64,000 nt of DNA, taken from assembly GCF_900700375.1 (NCBI RefSeq), contig NW_021629784.1, forward strand, positions 930,001 to 994,000, in the 5' to 3' direction. The translations under genes were made by a program, and so were the position numbers. This DNA is from Denticeps clupeoides. Lineage: Eukaryota > Chordata > Actinopteri > Clupeiformes > Denticipitidae. The notes under the pieces are model-generated. The model did not search any database. It saw only the letters and a list, made by a program, of their open reading frames with translations, and was not told the DNA's origin. Below are positions 24,285 through 34,517 of the stretch, one piece after another. Within the stretch, counting starts at the first letter, position 1; each line of letters starts with the position of its first letter.

Positions 24285-27008
24285 TCAGTCCCCGCTTGAG
24301 TCTGTATCGTCATTAATATAGTCCTCCTCTATAGGTGTTGTGCCATTCTGTGTGCCCCACTCTTCCTCATCGTACTCAATACTGTCGTTGTCCTCCAGAA
24401 GTTCATTGTCAGGGTTTGGCCCAGCAGCATCAGCAGCCTCGGGCCCTCTGGGCTCCGCGAAGCCGTCCATATTGTCCCCAGGAGCGGCGAAGCCGTTGTT
24501 ATTGGAGAAGGCCGCCCGGTCGCGGGAGTCCTCGTCGATGTAGACCTTCTGGTGGCACATGGGGCACGTGTCTTGGATATAGAGCCACTTCCGCAGGCAC
24601 AGAGCGTGGAAGTAGTGGTGGCACAGCGTGATGCGGGCCGACGTGGTGAACTCCTGGTAACAGATGGCACACACGTCTTCGATCTCGCGCAGCTGGGCGC
24701 CCTTGATCTCGGGGAGCGAGTTGATCTTCTTGACAGCCGTCCGCCGGTTGATGAACGTCTTCCAGCCGTTCTTGGCCTGCAGGTAAATATTGAAGTAGGC
24801 GTGGAGACACATCATGCAGGCCCGGATCTTGCTGCCGGACTCGAATACCATGGTGTAGGCGCCGTTCCCGAACATTATCACGCCAAATATGAACTCGATG
24901 ACGTTGCCGGTGGATCGGACGTAGTACACGTAATCGTCCAGCTTCTCCCAGAGGACGCTGTAAAAGCCGTCCACCATGAACAGGACGTACACCGTGAGGG
25001 AGACGATGACCTTGAGGCACAGCTCCACGCAGAACGCGGTGACCGCGAACAGCCAGGTGCTGAGGATGTAGCGGTGCCACAGCACGTAGCACAGCAGCAC
25101 AGGCAACGCAAACAGGCAGCCCGACACCAGCAGCACGGGGAAGTGGCGGCGGAAGGAGGACACCTGCGAGGCACTGAGGGACATGAGGACCGGGTCGGTC
25201 ATGCCGTGGATGAAGTGCAGGATGGCGGTCAGGAGAAGGCACATGTTGCGGCTGAGCCGCATCAGCCTCACCTCCGGCTTCAGGCCGCTCAGGCCGGTCT
25301 GCAGGGCCAGTATGAAGAACAGGACGGGCGCCACGAAGCCCAGCCGCTTGTCCTCCTCCTCCGTGGAGCCGATGAAGGCCAGGATGCTCAGGCCCAGGTA
25401 GTGCGCGATGGAGGAGATGACCGCGCTCATGCCCAGCACGGTCAGCGTGGAGTCGCAGCCGCTGATGATCAAGTTGCTGACCAGGTCCCAAAAGACGTCC
25501 CACGTCAGGTAGGTCTGCTCGCCGCCGCCGTGGCGCGCCGTCTTCACCACGTACACCAGAATGGCGGCCTGCGCGGTCATGCGGGTCAGCCAGAAGACGC
25601 GCAGCACATCGGGGAAGCGGATCCTCTTCCACGTGTCCTCCACCAGCAGCTGCACGCCGTAAATGCGGTACATGTGGCGCACCAGCAAGTAGACGTACCG
25701 GCAGGAGTAGTAGAACCACTTGAGCTTAAGGACGAGGCACGCGGCCGTGTTGAGGGCCAGGACGAGGCCGGAGGCCACCGCCACCAGCTGCCGCACGTCC
25801 ACGGGCAGCTCCATGACGAGGCCCCACAGGGGCAGCATGATGTCCAGGATGACCAGCGCGGCCAATACGGAGCGCACGTTGAGCAGCACGATGTAGCCCG
25901 TGCCGAACACCAGCTGGACGACCGCCACGCCCAGCCAGAGCGTGGGGCCGCTGCGCGGCAGCAGCTGGAAGCCCAGCGCCGCTTCGTAGTAGGCGCTGTA
26001 AAAGTCTACGTGTGACGTAGCGTAATAGTTCATCAGCACGGCGGCGGCCCCCAGGAGCACGGCGAGCAGCAGCGTGTAGAACTTGAAGAGGGACTTCTGG
26101 GACAGGACCAGAACCACGCTCGCAGCCAGAACTCCTACGGGCAACAAAAAAAAGCGACGAGATTCATTATTTCAACCTCGTTTTCACATCAGATAAGAAT
26201 AATTAACAACACAGTTAATAACCATGAGAATCACTGAGGATGGAGCGGCGTTATTATAATGTGGATACACCGCTCGGGAGAACCACGAGATCACTGCGAT
26301 AATCAGTACATTGCAGGACAGTTGCTTATAATACTAATCGAGATACCTGCTACAAAAGATCATGATAAAGTACTGAAAGGAATAGATTGGGAGTAAATTA
26401 TTGGTTCCTCCTCCTGATCACTGCAATTAACAGAGTTCCTCACACGCACTGATTTGATCACTCAGGGTAAACACTGACAACTGATAAGAGTTCATAAATG
26501 ATGACCTTTTTTGTAGAAAATAAGCTTTTTTTATCGATTAATAGGTTAATTTCTTAACTGCTGACGGAAACAGGCCGAACAGTGAAGTGAGCACTTTATT
26601 ACACTTTATTACACGTGAACAGAGCGGAATATAACATGACTTGTGCTCGGGTTGTATTGGGGGGGAATGAAGGCCCGCTGCGGATAATCAGCTTTTCGGC
26701 GCCGCGGTTTGACAGCTGTCGGCTCTGCGTAAGTTAGCCGCGGAGCTAATTTAGCCGAAAGTTAGCAACGTGCCCGCGGCTGCGGCGGAAGGACAGTCGG
26801 CTTCAATCATCTCAAACGAACAGGAAGCGTGGCGTCACGTCTTACCCAAAAGCCTAATTAAAACATTTCCGGCCGCCCCGGCCCATCCAGTCGCGGGTTG
26901 ATAGTAAGAGTTAAAAATGGCGTCGATAATGAAGATGCAGGGCACACGGAGCGCCACATCCAGCACGGCCAAGGCCTGCTGGCCGATTCGGACGTTGGCC
27001 GACGCCAT
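24285..27008 (-). CDS. rnf139: E3 ubiquitin ligase RNF139 (TRC8)
   Basis: Multi-pass ER E3 ligase of sterol-regulated and ER-associated degradation. Two exons: 26846-27008 and 24285-26134, split by a 711-bp intron; 2013 nt, 670 residues (human 664). Exon 1 starts MASANVRIGQQ and holds VALRVPCIFIIDAIFNSY. The large exon has the TRC8 membrane region, including YYSCRYVYLLVRHMYRIYG, DSTLTVLGMSAVISSIAHY and NMCLLLTAILHFIHGMTDP. A RING-H2 finger near residues 547-586 has all eight ligands (CAIC, LCHHYFH, ALC, CPMC). The acidic tail ends DTDSSGD. Exon 2 is GC-rich, unlike its surroundings, so long antisense frames overlie it; these are shadows. Confidence 0.97.
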
Positions 27009-27230
27009 GACAGGAGCCGCCGTCGTCCCGGAGGACCGTGCGCGATTCGGGCCCCTGCTCCCGTCCGACGAGTCTCGGGGCTCCTCGGGAACGTCCGTTC
27101 AGGAAACTCCGCAAGGCATTATTTCGCTGGACTGCCGCTGTCCGCCATCTTCGCTTTCCTCCTGTTGCTATGCGAAGAACGCGGAAGTATGAAGCCTTTT
27201 AACGGGGCGTCGCGGGTATAGAAATACAGA
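27009..27230 (-). promoter_or_regulatory. rnf139: rnf139 promoter / 5' UTR
   Basis: CpG-rich stretch directly upstream of the rnf139 start. CTTCCGCGTTCTTCGC on the minus strand resembles an ETS-type promoter site. No TATA box seen; the start site is not resolved. Confidence 0.45.
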
Positions 27231-27488
27231 CATAGATCGGCCATTCGCACTCGTGTTAATGGGCACCGTGGAGCATCGTCGTAGTTCTATCGGATGCGTG
27301 TGACGTCAGTATCTAGCAGTGTAAGGAAGTGACGTTCCTTAATGGTGTCACGACTTTAGGATTGTTTTTTTAACAGTGTCTAATTAAAATAATATATTTT
27401 AGAGTATATATTCCATGTAAATATTTCAGAGAAATTTTTAGTTGATCAAAATCATCCTTTTCTCAAGGGAAACCTGCCCTGCCCTATT

Positions 27489-27667
27489 GGGGCAGTGGTG
27501 GCCTAGCAGTTAAGGAAGCGGCCCCGTAATCAGAAGGTTGCCGGTTTGAATCCTGATCCGCCAAGGTACCACTAAGGTGCTACTGAGCAAATGACGGTGC
27601 TGTGTGCACCGTGTGCTGTGCTGCTGTGTACCACAAGTGACAATCACTTCACACACTTCACTTCACC
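27489..27667 (+). repeat. tRNA-derived SINE (family A), internally deleted
   Basis: Full head (GGGGCAGTGGTGGCCTAGCA, B box GGTTTGAATCC) joined directly to the distal part (GTGTGCACCGTGTGCTGTGC), so about 100 bp of the body is missing. Ends in CACTTCACTTCA. Confidence 0.8.
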
Positions 27668-27794
27668 TCTGACAGGGTCAGAGATTAGTGTGATTTTTTG
27701 CAAGGTTTAGGATTAAATACTGTATAAAATATTATGTGATTTGGTTGTGAGTACACCTAAAAACCATGTGGTGGTATGGCATAGAAATGTATAC

Positions 27795-27845
27795 CATGCA
27801 TAAGTCCCTGAGCAAGACTCTGATAAATGCTGTAAATGTAAATAT
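27795..27845 (+). repeat. V-SINE-like (family B) fragment
   Basis: AAGTCCCTGAGCAAGACTCTGATAA... joins two parts of the family B consensus (GTCCCTGAGCAAGAC and ATAAATGCTGTAAATGT) with the middle missing. Confidence 0.6.
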
Positions 27846-27974
27846 TAGATAATGTCATTAATAATACAACTGTATGCATTCAGACTACTTAAGAAATGTA
27901 ATTTGATACACAATACTATTTAAAATGTAATAAAAAAAGTAATGTAACTGATTACATTGAGATACTTTTCAATG

Positions 27975-28095
27975 TAAAATGGGGATGGTTGCATCAGGAA
28001 GGGCATCCGCTGTAAAACATTTGCCAGTTTTTACCAACCAGACTGGTTGATCCGCTCTGTGACCCTTAATAGAAGCAGCTGAATGAGGAAAACCA
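27975..28095 (+). mobile_element. RTE/Rex3-like LINE, 3'-end fragment
   Basis: TTGCATCAGGAAGGGCATCC followed by TGTAAAACATTTGCCA and GATCCGCTCTGTGACC...AGAAGCAGCTGAA match the 3' untranslated end common to fish RTE-type LINEs. 5'-truncated, no coding part. Confidence 0.55.
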
Positions 28096-28100
28096 AATAT

Positions 28101-28217
28101 TTACATTCACGGCATTTATCTGACGCCCTTATCCAGAACGACTTACGATCAGTATTTACAGGAACAGTCCCTCTGGAGACACTCAGGGTTAAGTGTCCTG
28201 CTCAGGGACACGATGGT
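28101..28217 (-). repeat. V-SINE-like (family B) fragment
   Basis: Reverse-oriented tail and central block: CGCCCTTATCCAGAACGACT, TGGAGACACTCAGGGTTAAG, TGCTCAGGGACACGATGG. The tRNA-like head is absent. Confidence 0.75.
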
Positions 28218-28754
28218 TGACTTCAGGCCTCATTTTACTGTTAGCCACTTAAACCACTGCAAAACCACTATCAAATATTTAACATTTAAGAACATTGAAC
28301 AACTTTACAGTCAGTTGGGGATCCTTCTTGCCCAGAAGGATCCTTCTTCATCCTTCTTTGCCCAGGTAAACCAGCACCCGTTCACTGGAAGGTCTTTGAC
28401 CATGGTGTGTGCAGAAGCAGTATACGTCAATAATTTTTGTTCATTCGGAGTGTTTCATTCTTTTCCTGACATCTTTTTGCTTTATAATGGTGGACACGGA
28501 CTAGCAATGGAAATACTGTCACCTGTCCCTTACTTGCAGATAACGACTTTAACAGTCCAGCTCCAACATGTTTGAGGTCAGGACAAGTGACTCGTCACAT
28601 TCAGTGTCTGCTTCACATGGATATTGGCATGGATTTCTATACAATATACATTTTTAAATAAAATTGTAATCACAACTCTTTCAGTAAGTAACTGTAATTT
28701 AATTACTATTCTTTTTGTAATTAAGTAATGCCATCACATGTAACTCATTATTAA

Positions 28755-28905
28755 GGACTCACACCCTCACGTGCACTCTTCACCCTCCTGCCATCTGGAA
28801 AAAGGTACCAAAGCATTGGGGCACCCACTGCCAGACTCGGCAACAGCTTCATCACACAGGCCATCAGGCACCTGAACCCTCAGGGACTTTCCACTTTCTG
28901 CAGTG
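28755..28905 (+). mobile_element. LINE fragment, C-terminal end of ORF2
   Basis: The plus strand reads LLPSGKRYQSIGAPTARLGN then FITQAIRHLNP, the C-terminal motif found at the end of many fish non-LTR retrotransposon polyproteins. The 3' untranslated part seems to continue after the tRNA and SINE, from about 29216 to 29445 (TGCACCATTCTATTTTGCAC). Confidence 0.55.
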
Positions 28906-28910
28906 GCTTT

Positions 28911-28984
28911 GGCACCGTGGCTTAGTTGGTTAAAGTGCCTGTCTAGTAAACAGGCGATCCTGGGTTTGAATCCCAGCGGTGCCT
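28911..28984 (+). tRNA. tRNA-Thr (anticodon AGT)
   Basis: 74 nt. Acceptor stem GGCACCG pairs perfectly with CGGTGCC, discriminator T. D arm GCTT/AAGT has one G-U pair. Anticodon stem CCTGT/ACAGG with loop CTAGTAA gives anticodon AGT. T arm CTGGG/CCCAG is perfect with loop TTTGAAT. B box GGTTTGAATCC has one change from consensus. No intron and no encoded CCA, as expected for a nuclear gene. No run of four or more Ts follows closely, which is unusual for a pol III terminator. Strong similarity to vertebrate tRNA-Thr-AGT. Confidence 0.9.
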
Positions 28985-28995
28985 TCATTTGTTAC

Positions 28996-29213
28996 GGGGC
29001 AGTGGTGGCCTAGCGTTTAAGGAAGCGACCCCGTAATCAGAATCCTGATCCGCCATGGTGCCGATGAGCAAAGCACAGTCCCCACACACTGCTCCCTGGG
29101 CGCCTGTCATGGCTGCACACTGCTCACCAAGGGTGATGGTTAAATACAAAGGACACATTTCGTTGTGTCACCGTGTGCTGTGCTGCAGTGTTTCACAATC
29201 ACTTTCACTTCAG
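28996..29213 (+). repeat. tRNA-derived SINE (family A)
   Basis: Begins 12 bases after the tRNA-Thr gene. Head GGGGCAGTGGTGGCCTAGCG, then a small deletion removing most of the B box, then the standard body and tail (GTTGTGTCACCGTGTGCTGT, AATCACTTTCACTTCA). Confidence 0.8.
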
Positions 29214-29445
29214 ACTAACACACACTACCTGTTATATTGCAATATTATCTATTAATGCACCATTCTATTTTGCACAGCAGTTTATGCACTTTTTTTGTCA
29301 CATTTATCATTAATTTCACTAGTTTAGTGCTGTCTGTCTCGTTTTTTGTTAAATGTTACTATTGCACTGCCCGTGTCCCGTTATGCTATGCTTCATGTAG
29401 CCCAGTTTAAATCTGATATATTTGTACCAGATTGACTAAAATAAA

Positions 29446-30031
29446 CTGTATTGGACAATCATTTTATATCTTAACCAAAAAAAGACAAGACAAGACATGT
29501 AATAACTCAAACTGGTTTTTGGTGTAGTGAAAGTAACAAAAGGATTCGTTGAGATGAGTCACGCTATAACGCCACAGGCAAATCCATTAAACCGTTATTA
29601 AAATTAAGGTGGATGGCGACTATAAGCAGATGGCAGACATGAATACAACAGTACCTTTCTTCTGAAAACATGCAGTTTAAATGTAATTTAATTTAAGATT
29701 CCATTGGTTTAGCACTGCAAACCTTTAGAACAGCATTATCAGGGGCATAAACGCGGCCACTGCCGAGACATGATCAAACACAAGAGGATTTTTTCCACTT
29801 ATCCCAGTCAAGACTGTGAGGTAACTGGTACCTGCAGTCAACGGGCCTGTTAAAAAACAGGCTGGAGAGACATTTAGATGTTTAGGCCATTTGTTGCCCA
29901 TATTTATTCTGTCAGGTTGAGGTTCTCGAGGCAGCAGTTCCAAATACCATCCTTGCCTTGGACAGACGGGATAAAAGACAGAAACTATGAGGAGTTTGTC
30001 TTATTCCACGTTCTCCCGGCTATAAAACAGT
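29446..30031. other. Intergenic, no gene recognised
   Basis: Unique AT-rich sequence downstream of tatdn1. Nothing supported. Confidence 0.4.
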
Positions 30032-30037
30032 TTTATT
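30032..30037 (-). terminator. tatdn1: Candidate tatdn1 poly(A) signal
   Basis: TTTATT on the plus strand (AATAAA on the minus strand), 168 bases beyond the tatdn1 stop codon. Confidence 0.45.
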
Positions 30038-30204
30038 CAACAGTAGGTGCGGCAGTTTGAACTGCTTGTAATTTACACATGGCAACATTTTCCCAAGATC
30101 GACATCATCGATTGAGGTTTCAATTCATATGACCTGTTTAAACTACTCAAAACCAGGTTTAAGAAGAATGAAAAACTGCACGTCCTGTAAGTGAAAGATG
30201 CGCT

Positions 30205-32419
30205 TCAGTCCGTCTCTCTGAAGAACACCTTCACTGTGTTCTCATAAATGGTGTCGGCCAACTCCAGTGGGTCCTCGGTCCTGGCTTCAGCCATGACTTC
30301 TAATACCTGTCTGTGCACAAGAGAAATAAAAGATTATCAACATTACTCCTTGGGAAGACTGCGGTTTGTATCCTTATACATAAAGAGTTACAACATGTTC
30401 ATGCTTACATAATATGGCAAGGCTCATTCCTGTCCTTCAAACAATATCCTGCTTCCCATTTCTTCTTTGTGGGAAACGTGGTTTTGACTGATTTTGCTCC
30501 TGCATGGGTGTTCTTTATACCACACCAAGGTGCATCTGAAACATCCAAGGATATCCACACTTATCTACGGTTTGTGTGAAATACGTGGTTGTTTTTTTCT
30601 CTGGAGGAAAAGTAGCCACCAACCTGTTTCTATCATGAGTCTTTCAGTAGGGATGGATTTCATTGCCTCTAGATTGTCCTCACTTTTCAAGGAACTGTAC
30701 AATTTCATAATAATGATATTATAATGATATAACAGTAGTATTAAATGACCTAATTATGTCATTATGATATCTCAGCAACCCACCAGCCATTGATCCCGAT
30801 GTAAAGATCCAAGTCAATGAGAGCAGCAGCATCTTCCTTGGTCCCATCAAAAGAATGCACCTACAGAATTAATAATGTGGTTAATCACTACTGTTCAAAA
30901 ACGGCAATGAACTGAAGCGACAAAGTGAAATACAATATATACAATAACAATTGCACACAGTAATGGAGAGTAATGATACATTTTGCTTTTATGTCATAGG
31001 GCCACGTATCCACCTTTTTCCATGCCACTATGCTGAAATTTTAGTCAGATTTTGTGTATAATTGTATGTTTAATTTATTCTTACCACACCACCTGCACAG
31101 CGGTCCCTGTTTCGTTTCATGATTTCTGTCAACAATGTAAAACCATTTCAAACAATCATGCAACACAAATATAACGTAAAATCAAGAATAAATCTCAATA
31201 CATCAGAAACAAACCCAGAAATTCCTTGTGCGAGTTCCTGCAGTGGAGGAACATTGGCAGTTTGGTATCTTCAGCCAAGTCGAACTGCTTTTCAAAATAT
31301 CTGAAAACAGAAGGATAGATATTAATGGATCAAAATAATATTTAATAATGAATCCTAACATTATATCAACAGTCATCATGGGTGAAAGAAACTCACTTCA
31401 GTTGTGTCTCTTTTGCGCAAAACTCCAACCGATCAAAATCTGTGCCGAACAGGAAGGTAGTGTGGTATTTAATTCAATCAATTTATTTCGATGAGATATA
31501 AGTGTATATGAGGATGCAGCGTACCGAGTCCACATTCACCGATGGCCACCACCTTGGCCTTGTTCGCCATCGCCAGCTCCCTCAGCGATGCATAGTACTT
31601 ATCGGCGCCGTTCTGCTCGAACTCATTACAGCGGGTTGGGTGGCAGCCAACAGTGCAGTAAAAGTCGTCTAGCCCGGGGCAGGGTAGGCGCAGGGGAAAA
31701 ATACCGCAACTGAGACATTTACACTTACAGCATTTACCAAACGCCCTTATCCAGAGCGACTTACAATCAGTAGTTACAGGGACAGTCCCCCCTGGAGACA
31801 CTCAGGGTTAAGTGTCTTGCTCAGGGACACAATGGTAGTAAGTGGGGTTTGAACCTGGGTCTTCTGGTTCATAGGCGAGTGTGTTACTGTGTGATTACTG
31901 TGATACTGTGTGATTCATGGTAAACACCACAATATGTAGAGAAAAAAAAGGTAATAACCTCTCGATTCGGATAATTTAAGGGCCTCCTTGGCGTCTTCGA
32001 CGTTCCCTCCTGTGATCATGAACTGTGACGATGAAAAGATGGAGATCAGTGCGCTGTGATGAACTGTGCTGTGGATGTTCTGCCTCCGCCCCGCGTTACC
32101 TTCTGCACTCCCGCCGCAGCAGCTCTTTCAACGACGTCGTCAAAGTCATCTGGGGGGGAACAAAGCAGCGAGAAGCGGATAAGCCCGCAGAACTCCGCGC
32201 AGAGCGGCGTTTAATAGACGGACTACCTCGGTGTTTCCTGCTCCCTCTGTAAACGCCCCTGAACATGGGGTCCGTCAGGTTCACGCCGATGTCTGGAGGG
32301 ACGATACAAGACGATACAAGCTTACAGGAGCAGCGGTACTTTTACATTTCATTGTTCTTACCTTAAAAGTTAGATCCGCTCACCGGTAATTACTTACCGA
32401 TGAACTTGAAGCGCGCCAT
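30205..32419 (-). CDS. tatdn1: TatD DNase domain-containing protein 1
   Basis: Metal-dependent deoxyribonuclease of the TatD amidohydrolase-like family (nuclear; proposed roles in DNA decatenation and apoptosis). Twelve exons: 32398-32419, 32227-32292, 32100-32149, 31959-32022, 31525-31668, 31397-31439, 31215-31300, 31085-31125, 30784-30860, 30624-30694, 30409-30535, 30205-30310; total 897 nt, 298 residues (human 297). TatD landmarks are intact: [11 protein letters not shown] near the N-terminus, STVGCHPTR-type [15 protein letters not shown], metal-binding Glu in [31 protein letters not shown] and RNEPCHI. It is the minus-strand partner of ndufb9. The 31668-31959 intron carries a SINE. Confidence 0.95.
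31715..31890 (-). repeat. V-SINE-like element (family B), near full length
   Basis: In a tatdn1 intron. On the minus strand it has the tRNA-like head (GCCTATGAACCAGAAGACCC, B box GGTTCAAACC), the central GTGTCCCTGAGCAAGACACT, the GGGGGACTGTCCCTGTAACT block and the AATGCTGTAAGTGTAAATGT tail. It is the best reference copy in the window. Confidence 0.85.
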
Positions 32420-32685
32420 TGCAATTTTGGAGTAGTTGGAGGAGCACCATCTGCGTGCAAGTTTCGCCACGCCCATAATTCGAGTAGTCGTAAACACCGC
32501 AGTAAACGCGCACACTCTATGTCTGACATTCTGTGCAGATCAAACGAACTGAAGCCGCAGAAATAAATAGGGCTGATTCGAGGGCAATTGCTTCTGGCAG
32601 AGCAACCCCGGCCGAGTCGAAAAGGCGTGGGTGTCTGATGCTTGAAAGACCCCAAGACCCCATGACCCCAGGTTACATCACTGAT
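32420..32685. promoter_or_regulatory. tatdn1: tatdn1 upstream region
   Basis: Flanks the tatdn1 start, moderately CpG-containing. In mammals TATDN1 and NDUFB9 share a short bidirectional promoter. Here the two start codons are 2.1 kb apart, so this part would serve tatdn1 alone unless alternative first exons exist. Confidence 0.35.
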
Positions 32686-32688
32686 AAA

Positions 32689-33547
32689 CACTCACCGGCC
32701 ACTTTGTTAGGCACATCTGGTGAACTGCTCGATTATGCAAATTACACATCAGCCAATCACGTGGTGGCAACTCAATGCATTTAGGCATGTTGACATGGTC
32801 AAGACGAACCGCTGCAGTTCAAACCGAGCGTCAGAATGGGGAAGAAAGGTGATTTAAGTGACTTTTCACGTGGCATGGCTGTTGGTGCCAGACGGGCTGG
32901 TCTGAGTATTTCAGAAACTGCTGATCTTCTGAGATTGTCAAGCACATTCATTTCTAGGGTTCACAGAGGGAGCAGTGGTGGCCTAGCGGTTAAGGAAGCG
33001 GGCCCGTAATCAGAAGGTTGCCGGTTCGAATCCCGATCCGCCAAGGTGCCACTGAGGTGCCACTAAGCAAAGCACCGTCCCCACACACTGCTCCCCAGGC
33101 GCCTGTCATGGCTGCCCACTGCTCACTCAGGGTGATGGGTTAAATGCAGAGGACAAATTTCACTGTGTGCACCATGTGCTGTGCTGCTGTGTATCACATG
33201 TGACAATCACTTCACTTCACTTCACTTCAGAGGATGGTCCAAAAAAGGGAACACATGCAGTGAGCGGCAGTTCTGTGGTGAAAATGCCTTGTTGATGCCA
33301 CAGGTCAGAAGAGAATGGCCAGAGTGGTTCGGTATGCAGAAGAGCATCTTTGAACGTCGAACCTTGAGGCAGATGGGCTACAGCAGCAGAAGACCACACC
33401 TGTGGTGCCACTCCTGTCAGCTAAGAAACTGAGGATATAACTTGCACAGGCTTACCGAAATCTTCCAACAGAAGATTGGAAAAATGTTGCCTGGTCTGAT
33501 GAGTCCTGGTACTAGCAAGGTGTGCCTAATAAAGTGGCCGTTGAGTG
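32689..33547 (+). mobile_element. Tc1/mariner-type DNA transposon, internally deleted
   Basis: Ends CACTCACCGGCCACTTTGTT and AATAAAGTGGCCGTTGAGTG are inverted repeats; a TA follows the right end (the left flank has AA). The transposase N-terminus starts at 32836 (MGKKGDLSDFSRGM, then the helix-turn-helix RRAGLSISETADLL). A SINE interrupts it at 32970. The remaining transposase sequence continues to about SDES and then jumps to the 3' end (ACTAGCAAGGTGTGCC), so the DDE catalytic core is deleted. Confidence 0.85.
32970..33228 (+). repeat. tRNA-derived SINE (family A), full length, nested in a Tc1 copy
   Basis: Flanked by a 5-bp duplication AGAGG (32965-32969 and 33229-33233). Intact A-box region (TGGCCTAGCGGTTAAGGAAG) and a perfect B box GGTTCGAATCC, standard body, and tail of repeated CACTT/TTCACTTCA. 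It is the best copy of family A in the window and is younger than the transposon it interrupts. Confidence 0.9.
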
Positions 33548-33624
33548 TATATTATATATACATTTATTAGGGCATGAGCAATAACAATATTCTCAAAAGG
33601 TCACAAAAAGAACTGCTCAAACAT

Positions 33625-33850
33625 CTAGACCCCAATAAAGAGAAAACCTAACAAACGAAACAAGCAAAAGAAACCAAAAAGTCTGTAGTATCTATAGTCA
33701 TCTGTAGTCATGCAGTGCATAAATAGAGGGTTGGATTCTACTCTTTTCCCCACAAATTCTGACAGTGTGTCAAATATCTCAGTCCAGTACTGGTGTAAAG
33801 GAGGACAAAGCCAGAACATATGAATAATATAGGCAGAGGACTGCTGACAT
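33625..33850 (-). mobile_element. L1-type LINE fragment (ORF2 C-terminus)
   Basis: The minus strand reads SAYIIHMFWLCPPLHQYW then EIFDTLSEFVGK, matching the C-terminal Cys/His motif region of L1 ORF2 (HMFWxCPxLxxxW). 5'-truncated. Confidence 0.55.
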
Positions 33851-33854
33851 TCAA

Positions 33855-34357
33855 GAGTCAATTCAAGATTCAAAATTCAAGATTGGTTTACAGTAAACTA
33901 CGGATTGATATAATGTTGCACACAAAATGTATCTGTATAACCAAACCAAACTATACTAAAACTAGAACTCTATAAAAAAGTAAAACTTTTCTGTACGATG
34001 AACAGGACAAACTGGACAACATGCTTGTAAGTGGAATTGTTGGATATTTCAAACAGGACACGTAAGACAAACGTGTGCAGAAATTAGCAAAATGAGCTTG
34101 TGGAAATGTATCAAATTGAATTGAGATGTGCAAAATGGGTCAGTATGTTATCAGGCGCATAAGGCTGGAAGTGTATTGTTGTTGAGTTGCTCAGTTTTTT
34201 GGTGATGGCGGTGCATTGAGAGCATTGAGAGCTCTAGCTGCTTGGGATAATGTCTGGCAGTTACAGTTCTGACGCTGCCAGACGGTAGGAGGGCATGTGA
34301 GGGGTGCTGAGAGTCCTTCATTATGTTCCGAGCTTGACGGTCTCTATCTTTCAACAA
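33855..34357 (-). mobile_element. LINE 3' end, copy upstream of ndufb9
   Basis: Minus-strand reading DRQARNIMKDSQHPSHALLP then SGSVRTVTAR is the C-terminal end of a fish non-LTR polyprotein. It is followed by a 3' UTR ending AACCAATCTTGAATTTTGAA, that is, the (GAATCTT)n-type tail. Same family as 35530-35878. Confidence 0.6.
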
Positions 34358-34517
34358 AAAATCGTATTAAATACACAGCTCGCTCACTACCCCGCGGAAG
34401 GTGCATGGAAAACCGGTATGCGCACATAGTATGTTAGTTACGGGAGGGGAAATAACACACCGCCTCTATCCCAGCATTCTGTTCGCCTGCGGAGAAGGTG
34501 ACAGGGGACAGAATATT
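34358..34517 (+). promoter_or_regulatory. ndufb9: ndufb9 upstream region
   Basis: 160 bp between the LINE tail and the ndufb9 start codon. Whatever lies proximal to the start must fit here or in intron 1, whose first 200 bases are CpG-rich. No TATA box evident. Confidence 0.35.

Noticed and set aside
24499-25719. 406-codon minus-strand frame overlapping rnf139
   Set aside because: Same-strand alternative frame of rnf139 exon 2; Arg/Pro/His-rich with no protein similarity recognised.
24552-26015. 487-codon open frame on the plus strand
   Set aside because: Antisense shadow of the GC-rich rnf139 exon. Its Val/His/Gln/Asp-rich composition is what the complementary strand of Leu/Val-rich membrane codons gives.
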